From Psychrobacter sp. JCM 18900 (GTDB lineage Bacteria; Pseudomonadota; Gammaproteobacteria; Pseudomonadales; Moraxellaceae), in the NCBI RefSeq assembly GCF_904846625.1, contig NZ_CAJHBL010000008.1, positions 30,224-94,223 of the forward strand: 64,000 nt of DNA, in the 5' to 3' direction. Shown piece by piece: positions 8,765-19,779 of this stretch. Position 1 is the first letter of the stretch; every line of letters begins with the position of its first letter. Below the pieces are notes generated by a model that saw only the letters and a program-made list of their open reading frames with translations, had not been told where the DNA came from and did not search any database. A program made the position numbers and the translations under genes.

Positions 8765-9601
8765 ATGAATGTATTTACCACCTTACAACAGCTTGTGCCG
8801 CAGCAAAAGCTCAGTAAAGTCGCTGGACGTTTGGCCGCCAGTCGCCATCCTTATGTCAAACGCACCTTTATCCGTAGCTTTGCCAAAGCTTATAATATCA
8901 GCTTAGACGAGTACGAACGCCAAAGCCTTAACGCTTATGAAAGTTTTAATGACTTTTTTACCCGCGAGTTAAAAGAAGACGCTCGTACTATCGACGCCAC
9001 TGCAAACGGTATCGTGAGTCCTGCGGACGGTATTATCTCTCAGCTAGGACAAATCGAAGACCACAAACTACTACAGGCAAAAGGTCGTCACTATGATGTC
9101 GGCCAACTACTTGCTGATAGTGAAGATGGCAGTTATTTCGCTGATGGCAGTTTTGCGACTATCTACTTGGCGCCTAGCAACTATCACCGTGTGCATATGC
9201 CATTTACTGGCACATTGACTAAGACTCGCTATGTGCCTGGTACACTGTTTTCGGTCAACAATACTACGGCGGCTAACGTGCCAGACTTGTTTGCGCGTAA
9301 TGAGCGTCTGGTCTGTATGTTTGATACAAAGTATGGCAAAGCAGCTGTCGTAATGGTTGGTGCTATGATCGTCGCTGGTATTGAAACCGTCGCCACTGGC
9401 AAGATTGCTCGTACCGACGACATATTCGAGTCTGATCATGACATGCAGTTTGCAGCAGGCGAAGAGCTTGGACGCTTTTATCTAGGCTCAACGGCTATCG
9501 TAGTATTACCAAAAGCAGCAAAGGCTGACTGGCTAGATAGTATGCAAGCCAACAGCGTCGTGCAAATGGGTCAATTGCTAGGAATGGCAAACGCTCAATA
9601 A
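8765..9601 (+). CDS. psd: Phosphatidylserine decarboxylase proenzyme
   Basis: A 278-residue proenzyme. It decarboxylates phosphatidylserine to phosphatidylethanolamine at the inner membrane. The self-cleavage motif LGST is present near the C-terminus (GRFYLGSTAIVVLP); cleavage would leave the pyruvoyl group on the new alpha subunit. Upstream features of the family are the SPADG segment near residue 82 and the active-site His in NYHRVHMP. The start at 8765 (MNVFTTLQQLVPQ) was chosen over an in-frame ATG at 8708, because the earlier codon lies inside the inverted-repeat element and adds residues unlike the family. A clear terminator follows. Confidence 0.93.
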   Translation: MNVFTTLQQLVPQQKLSKVAGRLAASRHPYVKRTFIRSFAKAYNISLDEYERQSLNAYESFNDFFTRELKEDARTIDATANGIVSPADGIISQLGQIEDHKLLQAKGRHYDVGQLLADSEDGSYFADGSFATIYLAPSNYHRVHMPFTGTLTKTRYVPGTLFSVNNTTAANVPDLFARNERLVCMFDTKYGKAAVVMVGAMIVAGIETVATGKIARTDDIFESDHDMQFAAGEELGRFYLGSTAIVVLPKAAKADWLDSMQANSVVQMGQLLGMANAQ

Positions 9602-9630
9602 CATGTTTGTATAAAAGCACTTAAAGTATC

Positions 9631-9675
9631 AGCCCAGTTAAGCGTGAATTAGAATGCTTAACTGGGCTTTTTTTA
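9631..9675 (+). terminator. Rho-independent terminator after psd
   Basis: A stem AGCCCAGTTAAGC / GCTTAACTGGGCT of 13 bp is followed by seven T residues. It ends the psd transcript before the convergent HD-domain gene. Confidence 0.9.
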
Positions 9676-9695
9676 TGCCTGCTACTTATGTAGAT

Positions 9696-10325
9696 TTACG
9701 CATCAATCAGCCATCCTTTCTGAGTTGCATACTCAATATTATGTGAGAGCCAATCATGAATAGGAGGAAAGCTGTCTTTGATAAATGCATGAGCCCCCGC
9801 CACCTGCGAGCGCGTAACACCAAGTTCAATCCACGTTTTACCGTTGGTATTTAGGTTGAGTAAAAACGGCAATAAGCGATCGACCACTCTGAGCAACTGG
9901 CTCTCTTTGCTACTTCCTGTTTCTTGCGCTTCCCACACCTCACTCAAATCACTAATGCTATTGCCTCGCTCACGTTGCAATCTGGCAATGCCGGCACGCT
10001 CTTCGACGTGTGCATCAGTACGCGTATCAGCATATAAAAAAGTATCCCCCGCATCAATCTCACCCAAATCATGAACCAACGCCATCTTCAGTAATTTTTC
10101 ATGATTGACATCTAGTGCAAATAATTCAGCAATCGACCAACAGGCCATCGCTAAATGCCAAGAATGTTCGGCAGAGTTTTCTTTACGAGTGGTCTGTGTC
10201 ACATAGCTGCGGCGATTCACGCGTTTGAGCGCATCTAACTCCAATAAGAAATGAGTGACATCATCGATTTGGATATGTGAAGTAGATTTGGAATTAGTGA
10301 GTGATATAGAGCTGGCTTGCGACAT
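9696..10325 (-). CDS. HD-domain hydrolase (YfbR-like)
   Basis: A 209-residue HD-domain protein. The metal ligands are visible: a His in SAEHSWH, the HD pair in ALVHDLGE, and a later Asp in the VVDRLLPF region. The pattern is that of the YfbR/oxetanocin-type HD family, which removes phosphates from deoxynucleoside monophosphates. The first 25 residues are Ser/Thr-rich and probably disordered. The protein is cytoplasmic. Substrate and role are inferred from the family only. It is separated from its neighbours by terminators on both sides and seems monocistronic. Confidence 0.82.
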   Translation of the reverse strand: MSQASSISLTNSKSTSHIQIDDVTHFLLELDALKRVNRRSYVTQTTRKENSAEHSWHLAMACWSIAELFALDVNHEKLLKMALVHDLGEIDAGDTFLYADTRTDAHVEERAGIARLQRERGNSISDLSEVWEAQETGSSKESQLLRVVDRLLPFLLNLNTNGKTWIELGVTRSQVAGAHAFIKDSFPPIHDWLSHNIEYATQKGWLIDA

Positions 10326-10452
10326 TGATTTTCTCTGGTTTTCTCTAGTTATTGGTTTTAATGCTTATAAGTTCTAGCGATTTTAAGTTTCATTGCTCAA
10401 GGTATTATAGTTAGTTTGCTATCTAGCAATGGTTAAAAAACTATTACCGTTA

Positions 10453-10489
10453 TCAAAAAAATAGCGCTTATTTTACCAAGCGCTATCTA
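10453..10489 (-). terminator. Terminator after isochorismatase-like gene
   Basis: Read on the minus strand, TAGCGCTT pairs with AAGCGCTA across an eight-base loop, followed by a run of seven T residues. It lies about 75 bases past the stop of the isochorismatase-like gene. Confidence 0.8.
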
Positions 10490-10563
10490 TTATAAGTTAG
10501 AAGATAAATGGTTAAATTGAATCCCTATTTATCCAAGTCTTTAAGCAACTAAGGCTTAACCAC

Positions 10564-11139
10564 CTACTTAATCAAGTTAATAATGGTTTTAAATGCAGGG
10601 TCTTCGCTGCTACGGCACAGCTCAAATAATATTGATTCGACAGTGCTGATTACCCCACCTGCACGGCGAATACGGCGAATTGCTTGTTTTTTATCATAAG
10701 GAAAACGAGAACCCACTGCGTCACCAATGATGACAGGCTGCATACCATTGTCCAATAAATCCAGTGCTGTCTGCATAATACAGACATGAGCCTCAGCACC
10801 AAAAAGCAACACAGTACTACGGTTCTGCTGCGCTAGATGGTGCCATGAATCATTATTATCGCAGGCACTAAACGTAACCTTTTCAAAACTCTTGGCATTG
10901 TCTCCTTCGAGTACGTCGCGCAGCTCTGGCAAGGTATCGCCCAAGCCTTTTTTATATTGTTCATTGAGCATGATTGGAATATTGAGCGCTTGCAGCCCTT
11001 TAATCAAGGTAACGGTTTTTTTGACGATATTTTCGTGGTCATAGATATGCGGCGTTAAGCGCTCTTGCACATCGACAATCATTGCTTGGGTATTCTCACG
11101 AGCGATTCGATAGGTGCGATCATTAATCATAGTAGACAT
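10564..11139 (-). CDS. Isochorismatase-family cysteine hydrolase
   Basis: A 191-residue protein using the ATG at 11139, preceded by AAGGAG at good spacing; a longer in-frame start at 11214 would add 25 Cys- and Asn-rich residues unlike the family. The catalytic triad of the family is visible: Asp in VDVQERL (residue about 23), a Lys in the SFEKVTFSA region, and the nucleophilic Cys in AEAHVCIMQTA. It is closest in pattern to the YcaC-like group, whose substrates are mostly unknown. The gene is downstream of fadA but separated by a terminator, so it is probably independent. Confidence 0.85.
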   Translation of the reverse strand: MSTMINDRTYRIARENTQAMIVDVQERLTPHIYDHENIVKKTVTLIKGLQALNIPIMLNEQYKKGLGDTLPELRDVLEGDNAKSFEKVTFSACDNNDSWHHLAQQNRSTVLLFGAEAHVCIMQTALDLLDNGMQPVIIGDAVGSRFPYDKKQAIRRIRRAGGVISTVESILFELCRSSEDPAFKTIINLIK

Positions 11140-11333
11140 AGTACACTCCTTGTACGGCTGACAGTTGCAACTAAAAACTATTTTAGAATTATCATAAACA
11201 GTGCCATGGTTCATCTTTCTCTTATTTAGTCATAGTTTCATGAATGCGTCAATGGAGATAATTTTTAATCGCCGTAATACTGTGTTTTTCGACTCTGTGA
11301 TCTATTAGCTTACCAAACATCAGTTTTACCCAT

Positions 11334-11370
11334 AAAAAAACCTCTAGCCGTTATGACTAGAGGTTTTTTA
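11334..11370 (-). terminator. Terminator after fadBA
   Basis: AAACCTCTAG pairs with CTAGAGGTTT around a short loop, flanked by A- and T-runs. It is about 55 bases beyond the fadA stop and closes the fadBA transcript. Confidence 0.9.
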
Positions 11371-11424
11371 TTAGCAAGTAGCTACTTATTGATTGTTCAA
11401 ATAATCTTGTTTATATAAATAAGA

Positions 11425-12642
<1,218 letters not shown>

Positions 12643-12833
12643 TTACGACTATTACTTTTACTTTGTTAATCTCGCTCAAAATACAATAGGTATATTTGCG
12701 CTTGATTTACTCGTACTAGCATTAAACTGAACCAACTATAATCGTACGTTCGCTATTGGAGACGATTCATGTCTCAATTGCTTTCATGCAAAATAGCAAA
12801 CGTACTGCACTTCATCCTAGTAATGACTGACTA

Positions 12834-14993
12834 TTACGCTGTTGCGTAAAAAGTCTCGCCTGCGGCTGCCATGTCGCGAATCTTTTGTGGCGCTTCATAA
12901 GCTTTGCCAAGATGTGCGTATTTTTCACATAGTGCCAAGTAGTTATCTAGACCCATTTGGTCAACATAACGGCATGGGCCACCACGGAATGGAGGGAAAC
13001 CTACGCCCATAATCATCGCCATGTCGGCCTCGCTTGGGGTGCTTACGATGTTGTCTTCTAAGCAGCGAACGGTTTCGTTGCAGAAGGCAATCATAGTGCG
13101 ATCAATGATTGCTTGATCGTCAAACGTTTGCTTTTCGCTATCAGTCGTGGCTTTTAGCAACTCGTAAGTCGCTTCGTCAGCAACTTTCTTTGGCTTGCCG
13201 CGCTTGTCCATTTCGTATTTATAGAAACCGATACCGTTTTTCTGACCTAGACGCTCATTGTCATATAGATGCTGGATAGCACCTTTATAATCAGGCTTCA
13301 TGCGATCAGGGAAACCGTCAGCCATGACTGCTGCGCCATGTACACCTGTATCTAGACCGACCACGTCGATTAGGTATGCAGGGCCCATTGGCCAACCGAA
13401 TTTTTCCATAACTTTATCGACATGAGCAAAGTCAGCACCTTGCTTAAGTAGCAAGTCAAACGCGCCAAAGTATGGGAACAATACACGGTTTACCAAGAAA
13501 CCTGGGCAGTCGTTAACTACTACTGGCACTTTACCCATTTTAGAAGCAAGTGCAACGGTAGTCGCGATAGCTTCTTCAGATGACTTCTCACCGCGAATAA
13601 CTTCGACCAATGGCATACGATGTACTGGGTTGAAGAAATGCATACCGACGAAGTTTTCTGGACGCTCAAGCGCTTCTGCTAGGAACGTAATAGAGATAGT
13701 CGAGGTGTTTGACGCTAGGATACAGTCGTCTTTTACCAAGCCTTCTACTTCTTTTAGTACCGCACGCTTCACGTTTGGATTTTCTACGACAGCTTCGATA
13801 ACGATATCAGTCTCAGCAAAATCACCATAGTTCAAAGTAGGACGGATACGGCTTAAGGTTTCACCCATTTTTGCTGGGGTCATCTTGCCGCGTTCTACCA
13901 TTTTGCCAAGCAGTTTGCTCGCTTCGCCCATACCAAGGTCTAATTGCTCAGACTTGATGTCTTTCATGATGATTGGCAAGCCTTTGCTGGCTGCTTGATA
14001 AGCGATACCGCCACCCATGATACCAGCGCCTAGTACAGCGGCTTCGCTGATGTCATGTGCTTGCTTGCTGTGTTTTTTGGCCAGTTTTTTGACTAGCTGA
14101 TCGTTTAAGAATAGACCAACCAAGCTCTCTGCTTGTGGCGTCTTAGCGGCTTTTGCAAAACCAGCAGCTTCTACTTCGATTGCTTTGTCACGTGATAAAT
14201 TAACGTGCTTTTCAATCGTTTCGATAGCGATTGCTGGTGCTGGGTATTGCTTAGGATTGGCTTTAGCGAAAATAGCACCTTTGGCACTGTTGAACGCCAT
14301 CGCTTGCTCAAGCTGGTTTAGCTTAACTGGAGCCAGTTTTTCTTCACGTTTTGCTTTCCAATCAAGCTCACCTGAGATACATTTTTTGACTAGATCAATT
14401 GCTGCATCTTGTAAGTCGTCAGCAGGTACAGTCGCGTCAACCAAGCCTAGTTTCAATGCTGCCAATGCTTTCTTTGGGCTACCAGTCGCGATCAGCTCAA
14501 GCGCATTATCGATACCGATGATACGCGTACTACGAACTGTACCGCCGAAACCTGGGAAGATACCTAGCTGAGTTTCTGGCAGACCGATGATGGCTTTGTC
14601 ACTCATGACACGGTATTCACAAACCAAGGTCATCTCACAACCGCCGCCCATTGCGGCGCCATTGATAGCCGCAACTTTAGGGAATGGTAGGTCTTCAAAA
14701 CGATTGAAAGCGTCATTAACATGAACGACCCAATCTTTGATCTCGCTTTCTGATTTTTTGAAAGAACCGACGAATTCTGTGATGTCAGCACCAGCGATAA
14801 ACACGCCTTTGGCTGAAGTAACGATAAGACCTTTTACGTTGTCGGCTTTTTCTAACGCACTAACTGCTTCACCAAACTGCTTATTGGTTTCGGCATCAAA
14901 TTTGTTCACGCTCTCATTTTCGGCGTTGTACTGCATGTTGGCGATGCCATCCTCTAGCATTGTCACCGTGATGCGATTTCCTTGGTATACCAT
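12834..14993 (-). CDS. fadB: Fatty acid oxidation complex alpha subunit
   Basis: A 719-residue multifunctional protein of the expected length for FadB. The N-terminal third is an enoyl-CoA hydratase/isomerase domain (GADITEFVG, and GGGCEMTLV for the oxyanion hole). A 3-hydroxyacyl-CoA dehydrogenase NAD-binding domain starts with GAGIMGGG near residue 318, followed by the dehydrogenase C-terminal domains ([14 protein letters not shown], then [10 protein letters not shown]). It hydrates and oxidises acyl-CoA intermediates and passes them to FadA. GAAAGGAG precedes the ATG. The complex works with acyl-CoA dehydrogenase and ETF; an ETF-QO gene lies further along in this window. Confidence 0.96.
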   Translation of the reverse strand: MVYQGNRITVTMLEDGIANMQYNAENESVNKFDAETNKQFGEAVSALEKADNVKGLIVTSAKGVFIAGADITEFVGSFKKSESEIKDWVVHVNDAFNRFEDLPFPKVAAINGAAMGGGCEMTLVCEYRVMSDKAIIGLPETQLGIFPGFGGTVRSTRIIGIDNALELIATGSPKKALAALKLGLVDATVPADDLQDAAIDLVKKCISGELDWKAKREEKLAPVKLNQLEQAMAFNSAKGAIFAKANPKQYPAPAIAIETIEKHVNLSRDKAIEVEAAGFAKAAKTPQAESLVGLFLNDQLVKKLAKKHSKQAHDISEAAVLGAGIMGGGIAYQAASKGLPIIMKDIKSEQLDLGMGEASKLLGKMVERGKMTPAKMGETLSRIRPTLNYGDFAETDIVIEAVVENPNVKRAVLKEVEGLVKDDCILASNTSTISITFLAEALERPENFVGMHFFNPVHRMPLVEVIRGEKSSEEAIATTVALASKMGKVPVVVNDCPGFLVNRVLFPYFGAFDLLLKQGADFAHVDKVMEKFGWPMGPAYLIDVVGLDTGVHGAAVMADGFPDRMKPDYKGAIQHLYDNERLGQKNGIGFYKYEMDKRGKPKKVADEATYELLKATTDSEKQTFDDQAIIDRTMIAFCNETVRCLEDNIVSTPSEADMAMIMGVGFPPFRGGPCRYVDQMGLDNYLALCEKYAHLGKAYEAPQKIRDMAAAGETFYATA

Positions 14994-15859
14994 TTGAAAC
15001 TCCTTTCTATATAACGAAAGCTACGTTTTGAATTAAAATAAATAGCCAGTTACTGTTAGTAAAATGGGTAATAGCACTGTGCGCTTGTCATGTTATAAAG
15101 ACAAACATATAACCAGCTCACAAGTGAAGATGTCTTTATTATCCAGCGCTCATCATGATGCACGTATTTTGCGTCTCTTGCATGACATCATATGACGCTT
15201 CATTTATATACTGCTGTTGCAGGTACTGATGTTCAAAATATTGACTGAGACTTGGTCTAACACTCGGTATCGACGATTGAACATCCTGAGAAAAAACCCA
15301 GTAGGGTCACCATCAGACCATTTTCACGTCAATTAGTGTAGGGGATTATGCCCCTAACTGTCACAAGCTAATACCATACTCGCAAGTCACTCTTAAATCA
15401 CTTGCAGGCATTTACCTTACGCTAAAAGTGTTTTAGTGAATAAATGTATACTGAATTGTTAATTTAGATTTATTTCGTGTTGTTGACTTCATGCATGCCA
15501 TCTTTGGAACGACAATCCGTTAGCGCTACTTAATAAATGCTACTTGGTCAGTGCTAGCTATTCAGTGTCAGCATTCAGTACCATTTTTCTACGGTAATAA
15601 GATTAACGTGCCAGCCTAGCTTGCTCTTTTATCAGAACATATTCAACCAGAGAGTGACATCATCCATCGGTAACGAAATCTTATCGTTATATTGCAGCTA
15701 AGATTGCTCTACTTTCGAATAGACTTCGGTAGAAAAATGCAAAAAATAATCAATTGATACCGTGTGTCACATAAGCGATATGACCTATCATGCTACACTA
15801 ATAGCGTTTTTTCCTTATCCCTAATAAGTTTTACTGTATCCCTGATAAATGGTTGGATT
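14994..15859. other. Long intergenic region between fadB and ispA
   Basis: About 865 bases between divergent fadB and ispA, without a convincing gene. A small hairpin, TAGGGG/CCCCTA, lies around 15338-15357, and GGTC-N7-GACC at about 15304-15318 is an inverted repeat that could bind a regulator, though it does not match the E. coli FadR site well. An in-frame ATA-free stretch before the chosen ispA start (from 15764) could extend that protein but has no family features. No RNA gene is recognised. Confidence 0.4.
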
Positions 15860-16936
15860 ATGACTGTTTCCCTTACTTCTAGCACTACCTCTACTGGCTT
15901 CATCCCTTCTAACTTTGTCTCTTTTCAAAGCACTGAGCAGTTTCATGGTGCTGTACGCGAGCAATTGGCGCAAGATATCGAGGTATTATTTACTTATGCC
16001 AAGCTGCCTAGCCCACTGGTAGATGCCTGCCGTTATGTGATGACGGGTCAAGGCAAACTGGTACGCCCACTGATGGTTGCCAGCGCTTTTGCCAGTATTA
16101 ATAGCAGCAATAACGAACGTACAGACGAGCCTAATAATGATATCGATACTCTCGATGCTGATCTGGACACGCTACTAGAAAACGACTCAGACTATGATAT
16201 GTCGCGCCGTGCTGCATTGGCGGTAGAGCTGCTGCATACTTATTCGTTGGTACATGATGATTTGCCGTGTATGGACGATGATGAGCTTCGCCGTGGTCAG
16301 CCTACTGCTCATATCGCTTTTGATGAAGCGACGGCTCTGCTGGCAGGAGATGTATTGCAGACGCTAGCATTTGAAGTATTGACCGCAGAGATGCCAACCT
16401 TTGCGCCGTTTGATGCAAATATCGCAAGTCAGCTCATAGCAATATTTGCGCCGCGCGCCAGACGCATGGTGTCGGGTCAAATGCTAGACCTTAATGCCGA
16501 AGCCAGCATCAGTATCGCGCAGGATGATTTAGAAGCCATCCATCGTGACAAGACAGGGGCGTTGATAGAAGCGGCGATGCTCATGGGCGGCGTCTGTGCT
16601 GGTGCAACGGCCCCGCAGCGTATGGCACTACAAGAGTGCGCGCAACATATCGGTCTAGCCTTTCAAGTCCAAGATGATGTGCTAGACGTCACCATGACGA
16701 CTGATACGCTTGGTAAGCCTGCGGGTAGCGATGAAAAACTAGACAAATCTACCTATGTAAAACTGATGGGTGTCGATAATGCCACCAGTTATGCGCAATC
16801 GCTATTTAACGAGGGACGCGCAGCCATTTCTCATGAACTAAGTAATCGTGAGCTCAGCGACAATGAAGATAACATTGGCACAGCTAATGATGCGCTACTG
16901 GCACTGATTGAATGGCTCTGGTCACGTAAAAAGTAG
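15860..16936 (+). CDS. ispA: Polyprenyl (farnesyl/geranyl) diphosphate synthase
   Basis: A 358-residue prenyltransferase. The first Asp-rich motif DDLPCMDDD holds Asp133, Asp134 and Asp139, and the second is DDVLD in a QDDVLDVT context. These bind the magnesium-diphosphate groups of DMAPP/GPP and IPP. The short FARM form points to a farnesyl diphosphate synthase of the IspA type. It carries an acidic, Asn/Asp-rich insertion of about 35 residues (around 88-122) before the first motif, which explains its extra length over the usual 300. The ATG at 15860 was chosen; an in-frame ATG at 15764 would add 32 hydrophobic residues not expected of this cytoplasmic family. Confidence 0.9.
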   Translation: MTVSLTSSTTSTGFIPSNFVSFQSTEQFHGAVREQLAQDIEVLFTYAKLPSPLVDACRYVMTGQGKLVRPLMVASAFASINSSNNERTDEPNNDIDTLDADLDTLLENDSDYDMSRRAALAVELLHTYSLVHDDLPCMDDDELRRGQPTAHIAFDEATALLAGDVLQTLAFEVLTAEMPTFAPFDANIASQLIAIFAPRARRMVSGQMLDLNAEASISIAQDDLEAIHRDKTGALIEAAMLMGGVCAGATAPQRMALQECAQHIGLAFQVQDDVLDVTMTTDTLGKPAGSDEKLDKSTYVKLMGVDNATSYAQSLFNEGRAAISHELSNRELSDNEDNIGTANDALLALIEWLWSRKK

Positions 16937-17007
16937 CTTGTCAAATAGCAGGCGAAAGCAGATATCGTAATAAATTTTATTACCCAAAACGGCAGTGAGT
17001 GGTCAAC

Positions 17008-17826
17008 ATGGACAGTTCCCCTACCCCGCGCATTTACCTCGGCACTGGTGGCTATAGCGATACCGATTTGCTCGGTACGCTGTATCCCACCAGCACCAAA
17101 AAAACCGACTTCTTATGTGAATACGCCAAACAATACGGCGCAGTCGAAATCAACAGTACATTTTATGCGCCCATCGGACAAAAAGCCTTTGCTGGGATGG
17201 TCGATAAAGCTTATACACAGGCGGATAGTCAGTTGAAGTTCGCCGTCAAACTGCATCAAGACTTTACTCATGCACGTAAAGGCACTGCCGAACACGCACA
17301 GGCATTTCTAAACGCTTTATCTCCACTTATCGAAGCAAATGCTTTAGCGCCTTTACTATTACAGTTTCCGCATGGCTTTGATCGTACTCGCGAGCACCGT
17401 CTCTATTTAGCGAACCTCGTCAGTTGGTTTCAAGACTATCCACTCGCTATTGAGTTTCGTCATAACGGCTGGCACACACCGCAAGTGGTCGATAGTTTCC
17501 AGCAGCAAGGTCTCATTTGGTGTAGCGTCGATTATCCCAAGGTAGGCGGATTACCGCCGTCACGGTTGATATTCACTGAACGCACTGGCTACCTACGTAT
17601 GCATGGCAATAATACGGGCTGGTGGGATGCGATGAGCGCGGCTGATCGTCATGACTATCGCTATAGTGAAGCTGAGATGCAGGACTGGGCGCAAGCGATT
17701 GCCAATCAGCGTCAGCACTTTGATACGCTCTATATCTTCTTTCAAAACACTGTCAATGCACACGCTTACTATAATATTGCGATGCTGCGAGAAACGTTGG
17801 GTAAGTTTGGGTTTGAGGTTTTGTGA
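17008..17826 (+). CDS. DUF72 (YecE-like) protein
   Basis: A 272-residue protein of the DUF72 family, a TIM-barrel-like fold. Typical features are the N-terminal YLGTGGYSD, the VEINSTFY segment, FAVKLHQDFTH, and the late RMHGNN and YIFFQNT motifs. The biochemical activity of the family is not established. The ATG at 17008 is preferred to a GTG nine bases earlier. It follows ispA after about 70 bases on the same strand and may be co-transcribed with it. No terminator is visible between them. Confidence 0.85.
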   Translation: MDSSPTPRIYLGTGGYSDTDLLGTLYPTSTKKTDFLCEYAKQYGAVEINSTFYAPIGQKAFAGMVDKAYTQADSQLKFAVKLHQDFTHARKGTAEHAQAFLNALSPLIEANALAPLLLQFPHGFDRTREHRLYLANLVSWFQDYPLAIEFRHNGWHTPQVVDSFQQQGLIWCSVDYPKVGGLPPSRLIFTERTGYLRMHGNNTGWWDAMSAADRHDYRYSEAEMQDWAQAIANQRQHFDTLYIFFQNTVNAHAYYNIAMLRETLGKFGFEVL

Positions 17827-17886
17827 TCAAGTTATGATTTTCTCTCAGAGTATGATTTCCTATATAAATAACACAAGGAATAACCA

Positions 17887-18627
17887 ATGTTACCTAGGTA
17901 TGAAAGTATTAAGTTTCAGTGCCCACACTGTAATACTGTTGCTACTCAAAAATGGTTTGACGCGCATAAAGCAGGTAGCACAGCTAACGGAATTATCAAT
18001 AATCTCTATCTAGATTATAGAAATCAAGTACGCGATTATACTCAAGAAGCAATTTTAGTTTTTCTAAGAGGTATTAAAAATCCTTTGCAATCCAGTCTTT
18101 ATAAGTTCGTACCTAGAGGCTTCTCAATTGCAACTTGCGCATCATGTAATAATTTTACATTGTGGGTGAACGAGGAAATTGTTTATCCGAAGAAAACCAC
18201 AGTTCCACCTCCTAACGAAGACTTAGATGAAGATATTAAGAATCTATACCTTGAAGCTTCTAATATTTTGATTGATTCACCGAAAGGAGCAACTGCCCTT
18301 TTGCGTTTAGCTCTACAAATGCTGTTAAAGCAAATAGGGAAAGATGGAAAGAAAATCAACGATGATATAAAAGAACTGGTATCAGAAGGCTTAAGTCCTA
18401 CAATACAGCAAGCTTTAGATTTGTTAAGAGTCATAGGGAATAACGCTGTTCATCCTGGTCAAATAAATTTAGATGATAATGCTGAAATTGCTCAGAAGTT
18501 GTTCAGTATTTTAAATTTTATTGCTGATGAGCTGATAACTAAACCAAAAGAACTAGAAAAACTATATGCAGACTTAATTCCTTTAGAGACGCAAGAGCAT
18601 ATTAAACAAAGAGATAAGCAGAAATGA
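17887..18627 (+). CDS. DUF4145-containing protein with N-terminal zinc ribbon, AT-rich
   Basis: A 246-residue protein. The N-terminus has CPHC at residues 12-15 and CASC further on, a likely four-Cys zinc site. Residues about 125-225 match DUF4145, including the characteristic VIGNNAVHPG. The function of DUF4145 is unknown, although it also occurs fused to restriction subunits. The gene is visibly more AT-rich than its neighbours, and most Arg codons are AGA or AGG where neighbours use CGT or CGC, which suggests transfer from outside. Its own terminator follows at once. It lies next to a decayed sodB 3' copy. Confidence 0.75.
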   Translation: MLPRYESIKFQCPHCNTVATQKWFDAHKAGSTANGIINNLYLDYRNQVRDYTQEAILVFLRGIKNPLQSSLYKFVPRGFSIATCASCNNFTLWVNEEIVYPKKTTVPPPNEDLDEDIKNLYLEASNILIDSPKGATALLRLALQMLLKQIGKDGKKINDDIKELVSEGLSPTIQQALDLLRVIGNNAVHPGQINLDDNAEIAQKLFSILNFIADELITKPKELEKLYADLIPLETQEHIKQRDKQK

Positions 18628-18646
18628 ATTGTTTTAAATACTAACC

Positions 18647-18725
18647 AAAAAAGGACACCTCACCATGTCCTTTTTCTCATACAAACCCTTAGTAGCTAAA
18701 TACTACTCTTCAACGAACATCCTTA
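18647..18725. pseudogene. Decayed copy of sodB 3' end with its terminator
   Basis: The stretch repeats the sequence at 19723-19800: the same GGACACCTCAC hairpin, then the reverse complement of a coding end reading Val-Glu-Glu-stop (here TAG, in sodB TAA). By hand alignment about 51 of 62 positions match. After that the copy has indels and fades. The hairpin at 18647-18675 (AAAAAGGACA / TGTCCTTTTT) still forms a good terminator for the DUF4145 gene. This looks like a relic of a duplication or insertion at the sodB locus. Confidence 0.7.
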
Positions 18726-18903
18726 TTTACGCACCTTGCATCTACATAGACACAATAGATAAATTTATCCAAAACAAGCATACAGAATCGCTCTACTTAT
18801 TGGTTTGGCACACTGGTAACTTATATCCTACTAATCAAGAGACATCAGTCAAAACGCCATATAAGCGTACTGATATTCACTCATAATATTGGAGAAAGTA
18901 TCG

Positions 18904-19644
18904 ATGACAACACTAAAAAATAAAGTCGCGATTGTAACCGGTTCATCAAAAGGTATCGGCGCGCAAATAGCCTTATCACTTGCAGAATCAGGGGCTAAAA
19001 CCGTCATTAATTATGCAAATGATGACGTAGCAGCCAATGATATCGTAAGCCAGATTAAATCAGCAGGCGGTGAAGCCATTGCCGTGCAAGCTGATGTTAG
19101 CAATACCAAACAAGTCGAAGCAATGTTCGATGCCACTATCAGCGCGTTTGGTAAGCCAGATATTTTGGTCAATAGCGCAGGTATAATGATTAATAAACCT
19201 ATTGCCGAGACCACCGATGAAGACTTTGACCGTATATTTGCTATCAATGTAAAAGGTACGTTTAATACATTGCGTGAAGCTGCAACTAAACTCAATGACG
19301 GTGGCCGTGTGGTAAACCTCTCAAGTACAACCACTCGCATGCTGTTACCTAGTTATGGCACTTACTGTGCGACCAAAGGTGCAGTCGATCAGCTGACCCG
19401 TATATTTGCCAAAGAGGTCGGCGAGCGCAACATCACGGTCAATGCAGTATCTCCCGGCCCTACTGACACTGAGCTATTTCATCAAGGTAAGGCGGATGAC
19501 ACGGTAGAGAGACTTGCTAGCATGTCACCGTTTAACCGTATCGGTGAACCAGTTGATATCGCTCGTGTAGTGGCGTTTTTGGTCAGTGAAGAAGCGGCTT
19601 GGGTTACTGGACAAAATATCGGTGCAAACGGCGGTATCGCCTAA
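18904..19644 (+). CDS. SDR-family oxidoreductase (FabG-like)
   Basis: A 246-residue classical short-chain dehydrogenase. The cofactor loop TGSSKGIG is at about residues 12-19; NSAG follows; the catalytic Ser (NLSSTTT) and Tyr-x-x-x-Lys (YCATK) are in place. A basic/polar residue pattern after the second strand fits NADPH. The ATG at 18904 has GGAG nine bases upstream; a TTG at 18889 is a weaker option. The substrate is not predictable, and it is unlikely to be the housekeeping FabG because no fatty-acid genes surround it. It sits between the sodB relic and sodB. Confidence 0.88.
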   Translation: MTTLKNKVAIVTGSSKGIGAQIALSLAESGAKTVINYANDDVAANDIVSQIKSAGGEAIAVQADVSNTKQVEAMFDATISAFGKPDILVNSAGIMINKPIAETTDEDFDRIFAINVKGTFNTLREAATKLNDGGRVVNLSSTTTRMLLPSYGTYCATKGAVDQLTRIFAKEVGERNITVNAVSPGPTDTELFHQGKADDTVERLASMSPFNRIGEPVDIARVVAFLVSEEAAWVTGQNIGANGGIA

Positions 19645-19722
19645 TATCGTAATGGCGATGCTCTATCAAAAATATGTTTTAATCAAATATCAAAATAGAA
19701 AGCTACTATAGAAAGTTATCAC

Positions 19723-19755
19723 AAAAAAAAGGACACCTCACGGTGTCCTTTTTTT
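19723..19755. terminator. Bidirectional terminator between SDR gene and sodB
   Basis: AAAAAGGACACC pairs with GGTGTCCTTTTT around a short loop, with A- and T-runs on both sides. It serves the convergent SDR and sodB genes. A close relative of this hairpin occurs at 18647-18675. Confidence 0.9.
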
Positions 19756-19779
19756 AATCAAATACTTAGTCGTTAAAGA

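Noticed and set aside
15290..15330. A possible FadR site between fadB and ispA
   Set aside because: The GGTC-N7-GACC repeat does not match the E. coli FadR consensus well and lies far from the fadB start.
18665..18886. A 73-codon open frame between the DUF4145 and SDR genes
   Set aside because: Its start lies inside the terminator and sodB relic, it lacks a ribosome site and shows no protein family character.
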